Below are positions 17,637 to 26,606 of a stretch of 62,032 bases of DNA, one piece after another. This DNA comes from Propionibacterium sp. Lineage in GTDB: Bacteria > Actinomycetota > Actinomycetes > Propionibacteriales > Propionibacteriaceae. The DNA lies in the NCBI GenBank assembly GCA_012517965.1, contig JAAYTZ010000036.1, positions 1 through 62,032 of the forward strand, written 5' to 3'. Numbering within the stretch: position 1 is the first letter of the stretch; each line of letters starts with the position of its first letter. The notes under the pieces were generated by a model. It had not been told where the DNA came from, made no database searches, and worked only from the letters and a program-made list of their open reading frames with translations. A program made the position numbers and the translations under genes.

Positions 17637-18947
17637 ATGAATTCGACGACGGCCCTCTACACCGATCACTACGAGCTGACCATGGTGCAGGCCGCGATGG
17701 GGTCCGGCACCGCGTTCCGCCGGTCGGTGTTCGAGCTGTTCCCGAGGCGCCTTCCGGAGGGCCGCCGCTACGGGGTCGTCGCCGGGGTCGGCCGCGCTCT
17801 GGACGCCGTCGAGCAGTTCCGCTTCGACGAGGCGACGCTCGACTGGCTCGTCGACCGCAAGATCGTCCGCGACGAGTTGGCCCACTGGCTCGCCGGCTAC
17901 CGGTTCACCGGCGACATCTGGGGCTATCCCGAGGGCGAGCTGTACTTCCCGTGGTCACCGCTGCTGCGCGTCGAGGGCAGCTTCGCCGAGGCCTGCCTGC
18001 TGGAGACCGTCCTGCTGAGCATCTACAACTACGACTCCGCGGTCGCCTCGGCGGCGTCCCGGATGACCCTGATGGCCGGCGACCGGCCGTGCATCGAGAT
18101 GGGCAGCCGCCGCATCCAGGAGGCGGCGGCCGTCGCCGCCGCCCGCGCTGCGTACATCGCCGGGTTCACCTCCTCGTCCAACCTGGAGGCGGGCCGCAGC
18201 TACGGCGTCCCGACCGCCGGCACCGCCGCCCACAGCTTCACGCTGCTGCACGACAGCGAGGAGGACGCCTTCCGCGCCCAGCTCGCCTCCCTCGGCGACT
18301 CGACCACCCTGCTCGTCGACACCTACGACGTCGAGGCCGCGGTCCGCAAGGGCGTCGAGTTGACCGGGGGCCGCCTCGGCGCGATCCGGCTCGACTCCGG
18401 CGACCTCGCCGAGCAGGCGTTCGACATCCGCGACCTGCTGGACGAGTTGGGCGCGACGAAGACGCGCATCATCGTCACCTCCGACCTCGACGAGTACCAG
18501 CTCGCCGCCCTGCGCGGCGCACCGGTCGACGGCTACGGCGTGGGCACGTCGCTGGTGACCGGGTCGGGCCACCCGACGTGCTCGTTCGTCTACAAGCTCG
18601 TCGCCCGCGCCTCCAGCGACGCCCCGGACGCCGACCTCGTGCCCGTCGAGAAGAAGTCGGCCAACAAGGCCACCGTCGGGGGGCGCAAGTTCGCCCTGCG
18701 CCGCCTCAACGAGCGCGGCGTCGCCGAGGCCGAGGTCATCGGCGTCGGCGAGCCGCCCGCCGGCGACCAGAACGATCGGCCGCTGCTCGTGCCCCTGGTC
18801 GCCGCCGGCGCGATCGTGGGCCGGGAGCCGCTGTCCGCCGCCCGCGAGCGCCACGCCGCGGCCCGCGCCGAGCTTCCCCGCGCCGCCCGCAAGATGTCGG
18901 CCGGCGACCCCGTCATCCCCACCATCGTCCTGGAGGAGGAAGCATGA
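17637..18947 (+). CDS. pncB: Nicotinate phosphoribosyltransferase
   Basis: The enzyme joins nicotinate to PRPP for NAD salvage. The 436 residues contain TALYTDHYELTMVQAAM, VFELFPRRLPEGRRYGV, SVRID-like substrate segments such as GSRRIQEAAAVAAARAAYIA, and GVGTSLVTGSGHPT near the C-terminal third. The stop overlaps the pncA start (ATGA), so nicotinamide deamidation and nicotinate capture are encoded as a unit. Confidence 0.96.
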   Translation: MNSTTALYTDHYELTMVQAAMGSGTAFRRSVFELFPRRLPEGRRYGVVAGVGRALDAVEQFRFDEATLDWLVDRKIVRDELAHWLAGYRFTGDIWGYPEGELYFPWSPLLRVEGSFAEACLLETVLLSIYNYDSAVASAASRMTLMAGDRPCIEMGSRRIQEAAAVAAARAAYIAGFTSSSNLEAGRSYGVPTAGTAAHSFTLLHDSEEDAFRAQLASLGDSTTLLVDTYDVEAAVRKGVELTGGRLGAIRLDSGDLAEQAFDIRDLLDELGATKTRIIVTSDLDEYQLAALRGAPVDGYGVGTSLVTGSGHPTCSFVYKLVARASSDAPDADLVPVEKKSANKATVGGRKFALRRLNERGVAEAEVIGVGEPPAGDQNDRPLLVPLVAAGAIVGREPLSAARERHAAARAELPRAARKMSAGDPVIPTIVLEEEA

Positions 18948-19507
18948 CCCGAGCGCTCATCATCGTCGACGTCCAGAACGACTTCTGCGAGGGCGGCACC
19001 CTCGCGGTCGAGGGCGGGGCCGCCACCGCGACAAGGATCTCGTCGTACCTCGCCGGGCACCCCTACGACTTCGTCGTCGCCACGAGGGACGCCCACGTCG
19101 CGCCCGGGGACCACTTCAGCGACGAACCCGATTTCGTCGCCACCTGGCCCCCGCACTGCGTCGAGAACACCCTGGGCGCGATGCTGCACGAGAACCTGAC
19201 CTACCGCACGTTCGCCGGCGTGTTCGCCAAGGGCAGCCACTCGGCCGCCTACTCCGGCTTCGAGGGCCGCGACGAGTCCGGGACGCCGCTCGCCGAGTTC
19301 CTGCACCGCCGGGGCGTGTCCGCCGTGGACGTGTGCGGCATCGCCACCGACCACTGCGTCCGGGCCACCGCCCTGGACGCCGCGAGGCTCGGGTTCGACA
19401 CCACCGTCCTGCTCGACCTGACCGCGGCCGTCGACCCCGGGCGGGTGCGCGAGGTCACCGACGAGCTGACCCGCGCCGGCGTCCGGATCAGGCGGACGGC
19501 CGGCTGA
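18944..19507 (+). CDS. pncA: Nicotinamidase
   Basis: PncA turns nicotinamide into nicotinate for PncB. The 187-residue protein carries the triad Asp9 (VDVQNDF), Lys96 (FAKGSH) and Cys138 (ATDHCVRATA), and the metal site Asp49, His51, His57 and His71. These positions closely track the mycobacterial enzyme that activates pyrazinamide. GGAGGA lies before the ATG, which overlaps the pncB stop. Confidence 0.96.
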   Translation: MTRALIIVDVQNDFCEGGTLAVEGGAATATRISSYLAGHPYDFVVATRDAHVAPGDHFSDEPDFVATWPPHCVENTLGAMLHENLTYRTFAGVFAKGSHSAAYSGFEGRDESGTPLAEFLHRRGVSAVDVCGIATDHCVRATALDAARLGFDTTVLLDLTAAVDPGRVREVTDELTRAGVRIRRTAG

Positions 19508-19528
19508 CCGGCCGGCGGGGCCGGCCGG
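19508..19528. terminator. Hairpin between convergent pncA and malQ
   Basis: Arms CCGGCCGGC and GCCGGCCGG pair perfectly over nine bases around a three-base loop, directly after the pncA stop and 19 bases from the malQ end. It could serve both strands. Confidence 0.55.
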
Positions 19529-19546
19529 CGATCCACCGGCCCCCCG

Positions 19547-21700
19547 TCAGCGCTTGCCCACGAGCGGCGTCGAGAACCCGTTCATCACCGAGGCGAGGCG
19601 CTGCGCCCGCTGGCTGTGGAAGACCTCCTCGAGCATGAGGGGACGACCGTCGGGGCCGGACAGCGGGACCCGCCAGTTCGGGTACTCGTCGATCGTGCCC
19701 GGCTGGTTCTGGGTGCGCCGGTCGCCCACCGCGTCCACCAGCGCGGCGTTCACCACGCGGGCGGGCGACTGCAACACGTACCGATGCAGCGCCAACACCA
19801 TCGCCTCGACGTCGTCGTCGCCCTCCCCCTCGTGGTACAGCCCGCGGTCGCGCAGCACCTGCCGCCAGCGGTCCATGGCCGCGTCGAAGGCGGCGGTCTC
19901 GACCTCGACGTCCTCGGTGAGCAGCCCCAGCCTGCGCTGAAGCTCGATGTGGTCCTTGGCCAGGTAGCCCGCGGTGGGCGGCATGTCGTGGGTGGTGACC
20001 GACGCCATGCAGTACTCGCGATAGCGCTCGGGGGGCAACGGCCAGCCGTCGTCGGTCGCCTCGAACCACGCCACCGACGTGCCGAGGATGCCGCGACCCC
20101 GCAGGTAGTCCCGGACCCAGGGCTCGACGGTGCCGAGATCCTCGCCGACGACCAGCGCGCCGGCCCGCAACGCCTCCAGCACCACGATGCCGACCAGCGC
20201 CTCGTGCGGGTAGCGCACGTAGGTGCCCTCGCGGGGGCTCATGCCCTCCGGGATCCACCACAGCCGGAACAGCCCCATGATGTGGTCGATCCGGACGCCG
20301 CCCGCGTGGCGCAGGATCCCCGCGACCATCGCCCGGAACGGCGCGAACGACAGATCCTCGAGCCGGTCCGGGCGCCACGGCGCCTGCCCCCAGGACTGGC
20401 CCAACTGGTTGTAGTGGTCCGGCGGGGCGCCAACCTCGACCCCCTGGGCGAAGGCGTCGCCGAGGACCCAGGCCTCCGCCGACTCCTTCGACACGCCCAC
20501 GGCCAGGTCGTTCACGATGCCGACCCGCATGCCGGCGTCCTTCGCGGCCAGCTGCGCGCTCGAGAGCTGGTTGTCGGCGATCCACTGCAGCCAGACGAAG
20601 AAGTCCACCTCGTCCTCGTGCGTGGCCGCGAACTCGGCGACGGCCGGCGATGAGGGCCGCCGGTACTCGGCCGGCCACTCCCGCCAGTTCATGCCCAGGT
20701 GGCCGACCAGTGCGCACCAGGTGGCGAACTGGGTGAGCCCCCGGCCCTCGCGGCGGACGAAGTCGTCGAGGCTCATCTGGCGGGCTGGCGTCCGGCCGGC
20801 GTCGAAGATCAGGCGCAGCGCGGTGAGCTTCGCCTCCCAGATCGGGTTGCGCTCGATGCGGTCGAGCCGGCCGACCTTCGCCAGCAGTTTGGCCTTGACC
20901 GACTGGATCTGCCGCCGGGCGCGCTCGTCGAGCAGCGCGTACTCCGGGACGCTCTCCGGGCGCAGGTACAGCGGGTTGACGTAGCGGCGCGAACTGGGCA
21001 GGTACGGTGATGGCTCGACCGGCGCCATCGGCTCGGCCGCGTGCAGGGGGTTCACCAGGATGTAGCTGGCGAACTGCTGGGTCGCCGACCAGATCGCGAG
21101 GTCGCCCAAGTCGGTGAGGTCCCCCATCCCCCACGAGTCGGCCGAACGCACGCTGTAGAGCTGGGTCGCGTACCCCCAGGCCCGCTTGGCGCCCAGCGCG
21201 GCCGGGAGGCCCAGAAAGGCCGGAGCCACGATCAGGGTCGACTCGGCCGTCCAGCCCTCCGACTCCAGGCGCAGCCGGTGGTAGCCCAGCGGCAGGTCGC
21301 CGGGCAGCCGGAAGGTGGCCTGGCCGAGGAACTTGTCGCCGACCCAGCGGGGCTGGGACCAGTCCTCCACCTGCCGGGTCTCCCGCTCGCCCCCCTCCTC
21401 CAGGCGCACCGTGAGCCGGGCGAACCGGCCGTGCTCGACGTGCACGCTCACGTACGTGTCGTCCCGGCCGGCCACGGTCACCACGCAGGGCGGCAACGCG
21501 GTCCGCCAGTGGCGCACCGACAACTCGGCGAGCGCGGCCGTGAGCGCCTCGGGGGTGCTGGCGTCCACGTCGAGCGCGCGCAGCACGGCGACGACCGTGT
21601 CCTGGCTGACCTGGGTGAGGCGGCCCTTCCAGTCCCAGAACTCGGTGGCGATGCCGTAGGCGTCGGCGAGCTGCTGCAACCGGCTATCGGCCAGGGCCAT
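19547..21700 (-). CDS. malQ: 4-alpha-glucanotransferase (amylomaltase)
   Basis: MalQ moves maltodextrin units between glucans (GH77). The 717-residue protein has an N-terminal extension of about 190 residues with a beta-sandwich-like part (DDTYVSVHVEHGRFARLTVR), typical of actinobacterial MalQ. The GH77 barrel carries YVNPLYLRPESVPEY, NDLAVGVSKESAEAW, VRIDHIMGLFRLWWIP with the nucleophile Asp, VVGEDLG with the acid/base Glu, and TTHDMPPTAGY. The ATG lies one base after the stop region of the MarR gene, so the two are almost certainly co-transcribed. Confidence 0.94.
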   Translation of the reverse strand: MALADSRLQQLADAYGIATEFWDWKGRLTQVSQDTVVAVLRALDVDASTPEALTAALAELSVRHWRTALPPCVVTVAGRDDTYVSVHVEHGRFARLTVRLEEGGERETRQVEDWSQPRWVGDKFLGQATFRLPGDLPLGYHRLRLESEGWTAESTLIVAPAFLGLPAALGAKRAWGYATQLYSVRSADSWGMGDLTDLGDLAIWSATQQFASYILVNPLHAAEPMAPVEPSPYLPSSRRYVNPLYLRPESVPEYALLDERARRQIQSVKAKLLAKVGRLDRIERNPIWEAKLTALRLIFDAGRTPARQMSLDDFVRREGRGLTQFATWCALVGHLGMNWREWPAEYRRPSSPAVAEFAATHEDEVDFFVWLQWIADNQLSSAQLAAKDAGMRVGIVNDLAVGVSKESAEAWVLGDAFAQGVEVGAPPDHYNQLGQSWGQAPWRPDRLEDLSFAPFRAMVAGILRHAGGVRIDHIMGLFRLWWIPEGMSPREGTYVRYPHEALVGIVVLEALRAGALVVGEDLGTVEPWVRDYLRGRGILGTSVAWFEATDDGWPLPPERYREYCMASVTTHDMPPTAGYLAKDHIELQRRLGLLTEDVEVETAAFDAAMDRWRQVLRDRGLYHEGEGDDDVEAMVLALHRYVLQSPARVVNAALVDAVGDRRTQNQPGTIDEYPNWRVPLSGPDGRPLMLEEVFHSQRAQRLASVMNGFSTPLVGKR

Positions 21701-21701
21701 G

Positions 21702-22190
21702 TCACTTCCCTTCGAACGGTACGAGCAGCAGGCGCAGCAGACCGGCGACGGCGTCGATCTGCTCCGGCGAGAGACCGGCCAACAACTCGTGCTCATAGTC
21801 CACCAGATCGGCGAGCGCCCCCTCCACCGCCGCGCGGCCCGCCTTGGTGAGTCGCACCCGGACGCCGCGCCGATCGCGCGGGTCGGGGAGCCGCTCGACC
21901 ATGCCGCGGGCGGCGAGCCGGTCGATGCGGTTCGTCATCGTGCCGGACGTCGACAGCGTCTCGTGGATGAGAGCGCCCGGCGACAGCTCATAGGGCTGGC
22001 CGCTGCGGCGCAGCGCCGCCAGCACGTCGAACTCCCAGATCTCCAGGCCCTGACTGGCGAAGGCGTCCTTCCGGGCCAGGTCGAGGTGCCGGGCGAGGCG
22101 GGTGACCCGGGAGAACACGCTCAGCGGCGCCACGTCCAAGCCCGGCGCCTCGCGTTGCCAGGCGGCCAGAATGCGGTCGACCTCATCCAT
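21702..22190 (-). CDS. MarR-family transcriptional regulator
   Basis: The 162-residue winged-helix protein shows the MarR layout: dimer helix VFSRVTRLARHLDLA, recognition region ALIHETLSTSGTMTNRIDRL, wing RGMVERLPDPRDRRGVRVRLT and a C-terminal dimer helix. The ligand is unknown. The gene is followed by malQ with one base between and preceded by an MFS exporter on the same strand. A TAGACT (22219-22224, minus) and a GGAGGG ribosome site fit its own promoter in the 87-base gap. It may control the exporter, malQ or both. Confidence 0.88.
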   Translation of the reverse strand: MDEVDRILAAWQREAPGLDVAPLSVFSRVTRLARHLDLARKDAFASQGLEIWEFDVLAALRRSGQPYELSPGALIHETLSTSGTMTNRIDRLAARGMVERLPDPRDRRGVRVRLTKAGRAAVEGALADLVDYEHELLAGLSPEQIDAVAGLLRLLLVPFEGK

Positions 22191-22277
22191 CGGGCACCCT
22201 CCGTGTCTCGGCGTCGAGAGTCTAGCCGTAAACAATCTCCGTCTCGACCGGACGCCGCGAGGGCCGCGTGCCCGACC

Positions 22278-23669
22278 TCAGGGCCGGCGGGCGGAGAGGT
22301 TGGGCACGAACCCCATCCGACGGGTGAACCCGACCGCCGCGAGGGCGCAGCCCGCCACCAGCAGGCTCGGCGCGCCGAAGGCCTGCACGAGGACGGATCG
22401 CGTGAGCGCCTCGTCGGGGACGCCCTGCTTGAACCAGACGAAGAGCGTGCCGGCCAGGCCGGCGACGAGAGCGTTCCCCATGGCCTCCCCGACCTGCAGC
22501 GCGCCCGTGTTCCGGCCCAGCTGGTGCTCCGCCGACAGTTGCATGACCAGGATCGACGTGCTGGACGACGCCAGCCCCATGCCGGCCCCCGCCACGGACA
22601 CCCCCGCCACCACCCCCGCCAGGGGCCAGGCGGGCGCGAGGGTGAACGCGGCGACCAGGCCGAGCCCGCCGGCGACCAACACCGCCCCCACCGTGACGAT
22701 GGCGTCCCGCGAGATCAGCAGCCAGGTGCGGGACTGGACCCACGAGCCGAGCGTCCAGCCCAGCGAGGCCACCGTGAGGACGATCCCCGCGGTCGTCAGT
22801 TCCTCCCCGCGCAGCCGCACCAGCATGAGCGGCAGGAACGCGGAGGCGCCGAAGAAGGCGCCCGTGGTCAGCGCCCGCACCGCGATCACGGCGGGCAGGC
22901 CGGCACCCAGCGGCGCCCACCCCACCGGCATCAGCCCGCGCAGGCTCCAGACCAGGAGCCCCAGGCCCGCCAGGGCCAGCGGCCCCGACCACCAGCCCGG
23001 CGACTGACCGGCCGCCTGGATCAGGCCCACCCCGAGCGCGGCGGCCAGGGCGCCGCTCAGGGTCGCCGGCGCGGTGCCGGCCGCACGCAGCCCCGGCAGG
23101 TCCACCCGGGCCAGCGCCGGGCCCAGCAGCAGCACCCCGGCCAGCACGAACGGCAGCACCCCCCAGAACACCGCGTGCCAGTCGCTCACCCGGACGATCC
23201 AGGCCGCCGCCGACGGACCCAGGAAGGACGGCATCATCCAGGCGAACGAGAAGTAGGTCATGACCCGCCCGGTGTCCTCGGGTGGGAACGCCCTCCCGAC
23301 CACCACCATCAACGCCAGGTTCAGCAGCCCGCCGCCGAAGCCCTGCACGAACCGCCCCGCCAGAAACACCGGCATGGACCAGGCCACCGCCGACAGAACC
23401 ACGCCGAGCCCGAACACCGCCACCCCGGCCTGCAGGGGCCGCACCGGCCCCACGTCGTCGCAGAGGCGTCCGGCCAGCACGATCGCGAGGATCTGGGGGA
23501 TCACGAACGCCGTGAACGCCCACGCGTAGAGGTCGAGCTGGCCGAGGTCGGCGGCCACGGCCGGCATGGCGGTGGACACGGCCTGCGCCTCGAACGCCAC
23601 GGCCGTGACCAGGACCAGCAAGCCGATCAGCAACCGGCGGCGCGCACCCACCACCGGCCCATCACACAC
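22278..23669 (-). CDS. MFS transporter (drug-exporter type)
   Basis: The protein of about 463 residues has 12 to 14 hydrophobic segments. It opens with RRLLIGLLVLVTAVAFEAQA and has the DHA-type loop LAGRLCDDVGPVRP between helices 2 and 3, plus GRFVQGFGGGLLN in the region of motif C. It looks like the EmrB/QacA drug-resistance group. The GTG at 23669 is the most likely start; a GTG at 23654 is possible. Divergence from the DUF3039 gene leaves only 35 bases. A MarR gene lies directly downstream, a common setting for drug exporters. The substrate is unknown. Confidence 0.87.
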   Translation of the reverse strand: MCDGPVVGARRRLLIGLLVLVTAVAFEAQAVSTAMPAVAADLGQLDLYAWAFTAFVIPQILAIVLAGRLCDDVGPVRPLQAGVAVFGLGVVLSAVAWSMPVFLAGRFVQGFGGGLLNLALMVVVGRAFPPEDTGRVMTYFSFAWMMPSFLGPSAAAWIVRVSDWHAVFWGVLPFVLAGVLLLGPALARVDLPGLRAAGTAPATLSGALAAALGVGLIQAAGQSPGWWSGPLALAGLGLLVWSLRGLMPVGWAPLGAGLPAVIAVRALTTGAFFGASAFLPLMLVRLRGEELTTAGIVLTVASLGWTLGSWVQSRTWLLISRDAIVTVGAVLVAGGLGLVAAFTLAPAWPLAGVVAGVSVAGAGMGLASSSTSILVMQLSAEHQLGRNTGALQVGEAMGNALVAGLAGTLFVWFKQGVPDEALTRSVLVQAFGAPSLLVAGCALAAVGFTRRMGFVPNLSARRP

Positions 23670-23692
23670 GCGGTCCCACCCGGTGCGCAAAC

Positions 23693-23698
23693 TAGGAT
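23693..23698 (+). promoter_or_regulatory. -10 element of the DUF3039 gene, leaderless
   Basis: TAGGAT ends six bases before the GTG start. The same hexamer at the same distance recurs before the next gene. Confidence 0.6.
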
Positions 23699-23704
23699 GG
23701 TCGC

Positions 23705-23974
23705 GTGACCCAGCTTGCACCCGGCAGCCAGACCGTCCTCGACGAGCGGACCGACGCCCGCCTCGACGACGGCGACCACGAGCGCCTGAGCCACTACGTG
23801 GACAAGCGCAAGCTCACCGAGGCCATGGTGATGGGCACCCCGGTGGTCGCCCTGTGCGGCAAGGTGTGGGTGCCGAGCCGCAACCCCGACAAGTACCCGG
23901 TCTGCCCCGAGTGCATGGAGATCTGGGAGAGCCTGAACCCCGGCTCCGGGGGCGGCAACGACGCCGGTGAATAG
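23705..23974 (+). CDS. DUF3039 family protein
   Basis: The 89-residue actinobacterial protein has conserved HERLSHYVDKRKLTEAMVMG, TPVVALCGKVWVPSRNPDKY and PVCPECMEIW. His30, Cys51, Cys67 and Cys70 are placed to bind zinc. It has no signal peptide or membrane segment. Function is unknown. It is followed after 15 bases by a SixA phosphatase gene that has its own leaderless-type promoter. Confidence 0.88.
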   Translation: MTQLAPGSQTVLDERTDARLDDGDHERLSHYVDKRKLTEAMVMGTPVVALCGKVWVPSRNPDKYPVCPECMEIWESLNPGSGGGNDAGE

Positions 23975-23977
23975 TTC

Positions 23978-23983
23978 TAGGAT
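23978..23983 (+). promoter_or_regulatory. -10 element of sixA, leaderless
   Basis: TAGGAT ends six bases before the ATG, inside the short gap after the DUF3039 stop. Confidence 0.6.
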
Positions 23984-23989
23984 GCCTGC

Positions 23990-24490
23990 ATGCCGGGCAC
24001 CAAGAACCTGCTGGTCATGCGACACGCCAAGTCGTCGTGGAAAACCAATGAGCCGGACGCCCGACGCCCGCTGAACGGCCGGGGCACCCGGGACGCGGTC
24101 GTCGCCGGCGCGGAGCTCGCCTCCTACGCGCCCGACGTGGTGTGGTGCTCGGTCGCGACCCGCGCCCAGCAGACCTGGCAGAGCGCCACGTTCGGGGGCG
24201 CCTCCTGCCCCGACGTCCGGGTCTCCGAGGCGCTCTACGGTGCCGACGCCCGTGAGTTGCTCGAGGTGCTGCGGTCGTCGCCGGCCGACGCGACCACCGT
24301 GCTGGTCATCGCCCACGAGCCGGGCGTGAGCGAACTCGTCGAAGCGCTCGCGGTCCCCTCGCCGCTGCTGACCCAGGTCGTGCGCAAGTTCCCGACGGGG
24401 GCTTTCGCGGCCCTGAGCTTCACGGGCGACTGGGCCGACCTCGCCCCCGGGACGGCCACCCTGACGGCCTTCCGGGTCCCCCGCGGGTGA
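23990..24490 (+). CDS. sixA: SixA-like histidine phosphatase
   Basis: The 166-residue protein belongs to the SixA branch of the histidine phosphatase superfamily. It has the catalytic LLVMRHAKSSW (phosphorylated His12), RPLNGRGTRDA, CSVATRAQQTW and the second His in VIAHEPGVSEL. SixA in E. coli dephosphorylates His-containing phosphotransfer proteins; the target here is unknown. The next gene starts four bases after the stop. Confidence 0.9.
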   Translation: MPGTKNLLVMRHAKSSWKTNEPDARRPLNGRGTRDAVVAGAELASYAPDVVWCSVATRAQQTWQSATFGGASCPDVRVSEALYGADARELLEVLRSSPADATTVLVIAHEPGVSELVEALAVPSPLLTQVVRKFPTGAFAALSFTGDWADLAPGTATLTAFRVPRG

Positions 24491-24494
24491 CCCG

Positions 24495-25115
24495 GTGAAC
24501 TGGGTCGAGGGGCTGGGTTACCTCGCGTCGGTGCTGTGCGTCGTCGCCCTCGGGATGCGCCAGGTGGTCCGCCTGCGGACCATCTCGTTCATCGGCGGGG
24601 TCGTGTTCGTGGCCTACGGTCTCCTGATCGGGTCCTGGCCGGTGGTGCTCACCAACGGGGCGATCGCCATCCTCAACGTGTGGCGGCTCGGCCAGGAGTT
24701 GCGCTCCACCCCGACCGGGGCGCCCGCCGAGATCGCCGCGGTCCCGATCGAACCCCACCACCCCTTCCTCGACGACTTCCTGCGCGCCAACCTGCCCGAC
24801 ATCCAGCGCTCGCAGCCCGACTTCGACCTGGCGGACGAACCCGAGTTCGCCCGGCTGATCACCCGGCACGGGCTGCCCGCCGGCGTCTTCCTGGGGCGGC
24901 CGCAGGCGACCGAGTTGCACGTCGTCCTGGACTACGTGACGCCCCGCTACCGCGACTCCCGCTCCGGGCGGTGGCTGTTCGGCGAGGGACGCAGCACCTT
25001 CACCGAGGCCGGTTTCCAGCGGATCGTCGCCTCACCACGCACCTACGAACATCGCACCTACCTGGAGGCCCTCGGCTTCCACCCCGAGGGCAGCCACCTC
25101 GTCAAGGAGCTCTGA
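24495..25115 (+). CDS. YgjV-like membrane domain fused to a GNAT-like domain
   Basis: The first 65 or so residues are three hydrophobic helices (GLGYLASVLCVVALGMRQV, TISFIGGVVFVAYGLLI and LTNGAIAILNVWRLG), as in small YgjV/PnuC-like membrane proteins. The rest, from about residue 90, is soluble: FLRANLPDIQRSQPDFD, ELHVVLDYVTPRYRDS and YLEALGFHPEGSHLVKEL, which reads like the last strands and helices of an acetyltransferase fold. The acetyl-CoA loop is not clear, so the second domain is tentative. GTG is the start. It probably shares a transcript with sixA. Confidence 0.7.
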   Translation: MNWVEGLGYLASVLCVVALGMRQVVRLRTISFIGGVVFVAYGLLIGSWPVVLTNGAIAILNVWRLGQELRSTPTGAPAEIAAVPIEPHHPFLDDFLRANLPDIQRSQPDFDLADEPEFARLITRHGLPAGVFLGRPQATELHVVLDYVTPRYRDSRSGRWLFGEGRSTFTEAGFQRIVASPRTYEHRTYLEALGFHPEGSHLVKEL

Positions 25116-25142
25116 CCGGACGCCCCCGCCGGCGGCCCGTCC

Positions 25143-26558
25143 TCAGTAGCGGTAGAGGTCCGACTTGTAGGGCCCCTCGACCGGGACGCCGAGGTACTCG
25201 GCCTGCTCGGGGGTGAGGGTCGTGAGCCGGACGCCGAGGGCGTCCAGATGCAGCCGGGCGACCTCCTCGTCCAGGGCCTTCGGCAGCGTGTAGACGCCGA
25301 CCGGGTACTCCTCGGGCTTGGTGAACAGCTCGATCTGGGCCAGCACCTGGTTGGTGAAGCTGTTGCTCATCACGAAGCTGGGGTGGCCGGTGGCGTTGCC
25401 GAGGTTCAGCAGCCGACCCTCGGACAGGATGATCACCGAATGCCCGTCGTCGAACGTCCACCGGTCGACCTGGGGCTTGATCGTGGTGCGCGTCACGTCG
25501 GGGCGCGCCTCCAGGCCGGCCATGTCGATCTCGTGGTCGAAGTGCCCGATGTTGCCGACGATGGCCAGGTTCTTCATCCGGCTCAAGTGGTCGGCGGTCA
25601 CCACGTCCCGGCAGCCTGTGGCCGTGATCACGATGTCGGCGACGCCGAGCACATCCTCGAGGCGGGCGACCTGGTACCCGTCCATGGCCGCCTGCAGGGC
25701 GCAGATCGGGTCGATCTCGGTGACGATGACCCGGGCGCCCTGCCCGGCGAGCGCCTCGACGCAGCCCTTGCCGACGTCGCCGTACCCGCAGACCACGGCC
25801 ACCTTGCCGCCGATCAGCACGTCGGTGGCCCGGTTGATGCCGTCGAGCAGCGAGTGGCGGCAGCCGTAGGTGTTGTCGAACTTCGACTTGGTCACCGAGT
25901 CGTTGACGTTGATCGCCGGGAACAGCAGCGCCTGGGCGCGGGCCATCTCGTAGAGCCGGTGCACCCCGGTCGTGGTCTCCTCCGTGACCCCGCGGATGGT
26001 GTTGGCGATCGCCACCCAGTCCAGCGTGGAGGCGCGCAGCCGGTCGAGCACCACGCCGTACTCGTGGCTGTCGTGCGGCCCCGCCTGGGGCACCGCGCCG
26101 GCCTTGGCGAACTCGACGCCCTTGTGGACGAGCAGGGTCGCGTCCCCGCCGTCGTCGAGGATCATGTTGGGCAACCCCCCGCCCGGCCAGGCGAAGATGC
26201 GCTCGGTGCACTCCCAGTACTCCTCGACCGTCTCCCCCTTCCAGGCGAAGACGGGGACGCCCGCCGGCGCCTCCGGCGTCCCCCGCCCGACGACGACGGC
26301 CGCCGCCGCGGCGTCCTGGGTCGAGAAGATGTTGCAGGACGCCCAGCGGACCTCCGCGCCCAACTCGACCAGCGTCTCGATCAGCACGGCCGTCTGCACC
26401 GTCATGTGCAGCGAGCCGGCGATCCGGGCGCCCGTCAACGGCTTGGTCTGCCCGTACCGGGCCCGCATCGCCATCAGCCCGGGCATCTCCGCCTCGGCCA
26501 GGTCGATCTGCCGGCGCCCGAAGTCGGCCAGATTCAGGTCAGCTACCTTGAACTCCAC
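25143..26558 (-). CDS. ahcY: Adenosylhomocysteinase
   Basis: The enzyme splits S-adenosylhomocysteine into adenosine and homocysteine and keeps methylation running. The 471-residue protein carries [50 protein letters not shown], the NAD-binding [14 protein letters not shown] and the closing [10 protein letters not shown]. Length matches the long bacterial/eukaryotic form with the about 40-residue insert. A -10 element seven bases before the GTG suggests a leaderless message, and a 17-base palindrome sits between -10 and -35. Confidence 0.97.
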   Translation of the reverse strand: MEFKVADLNLADFGRRQIDLAEAEMPGLMAMRARYGQTKPLTGARIAGSLHMTVQTAVLIETLVELGAEVRWASCNIFSTQDAAAAAVVVGRGTPEAPAGVPVFAWKGETVEEYWECTERIFAWPGGGLPNMILDDGGDATLLVHKGVEFAKAGAVPQAGPHDSHEYGVVLDRLRASTLDWVAIANTIRGVTEETTTGVHRLYEMARAQALLFPAINVNDSVTKSKFDNTYGCRHSLLDGINRATDVLIGGKVAVVCGYGDVGKGCVEALAGQGARVIVTEIDPICALQAAMDGYQVARLEDVLGVADIVITATGCRDVVTADHLSRMKNLAIVGNIGHFDHEIDMAGLEARPDVTRTTIKPQVDRWTFDDGHSVIILSEGRLLNLGNATGHPSFVMSNSFTNQVLAQIELFTKPEEYPVGVYTLPKALDEEVARLHLDALGVRLTTLTPEQAEYLGVPVEGPYKSDLYRY

Positions 26559-26565
26559 GGCGCGC

Positions 26566-26571
26566 AGCCTA
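26566..26571 (-). promoter_or_regulatory. -10 element of ahcY, leaderless
   Basis: TAGGCT on the minus strand lies seven bases before the GTG start. Confidence 0.55.
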
Positions 26572-26588
26572 CCCGCGCGTCGCGCGGG
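26572..26588. repeat. 17-bp palindrome in the ahcY promoter
   Basis: CCCGCGCG and CGCGCGGG flank a single T. On the minus strand it directly precedes the ahcY -10 element and follows the SIS gene stop by 18 bases, so it could be an operator or a terminator of the SIS operon. Confidence 0.5.
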
Positions 26589-26606
26589 CCCCGAATCGGC
26601 GACCGC

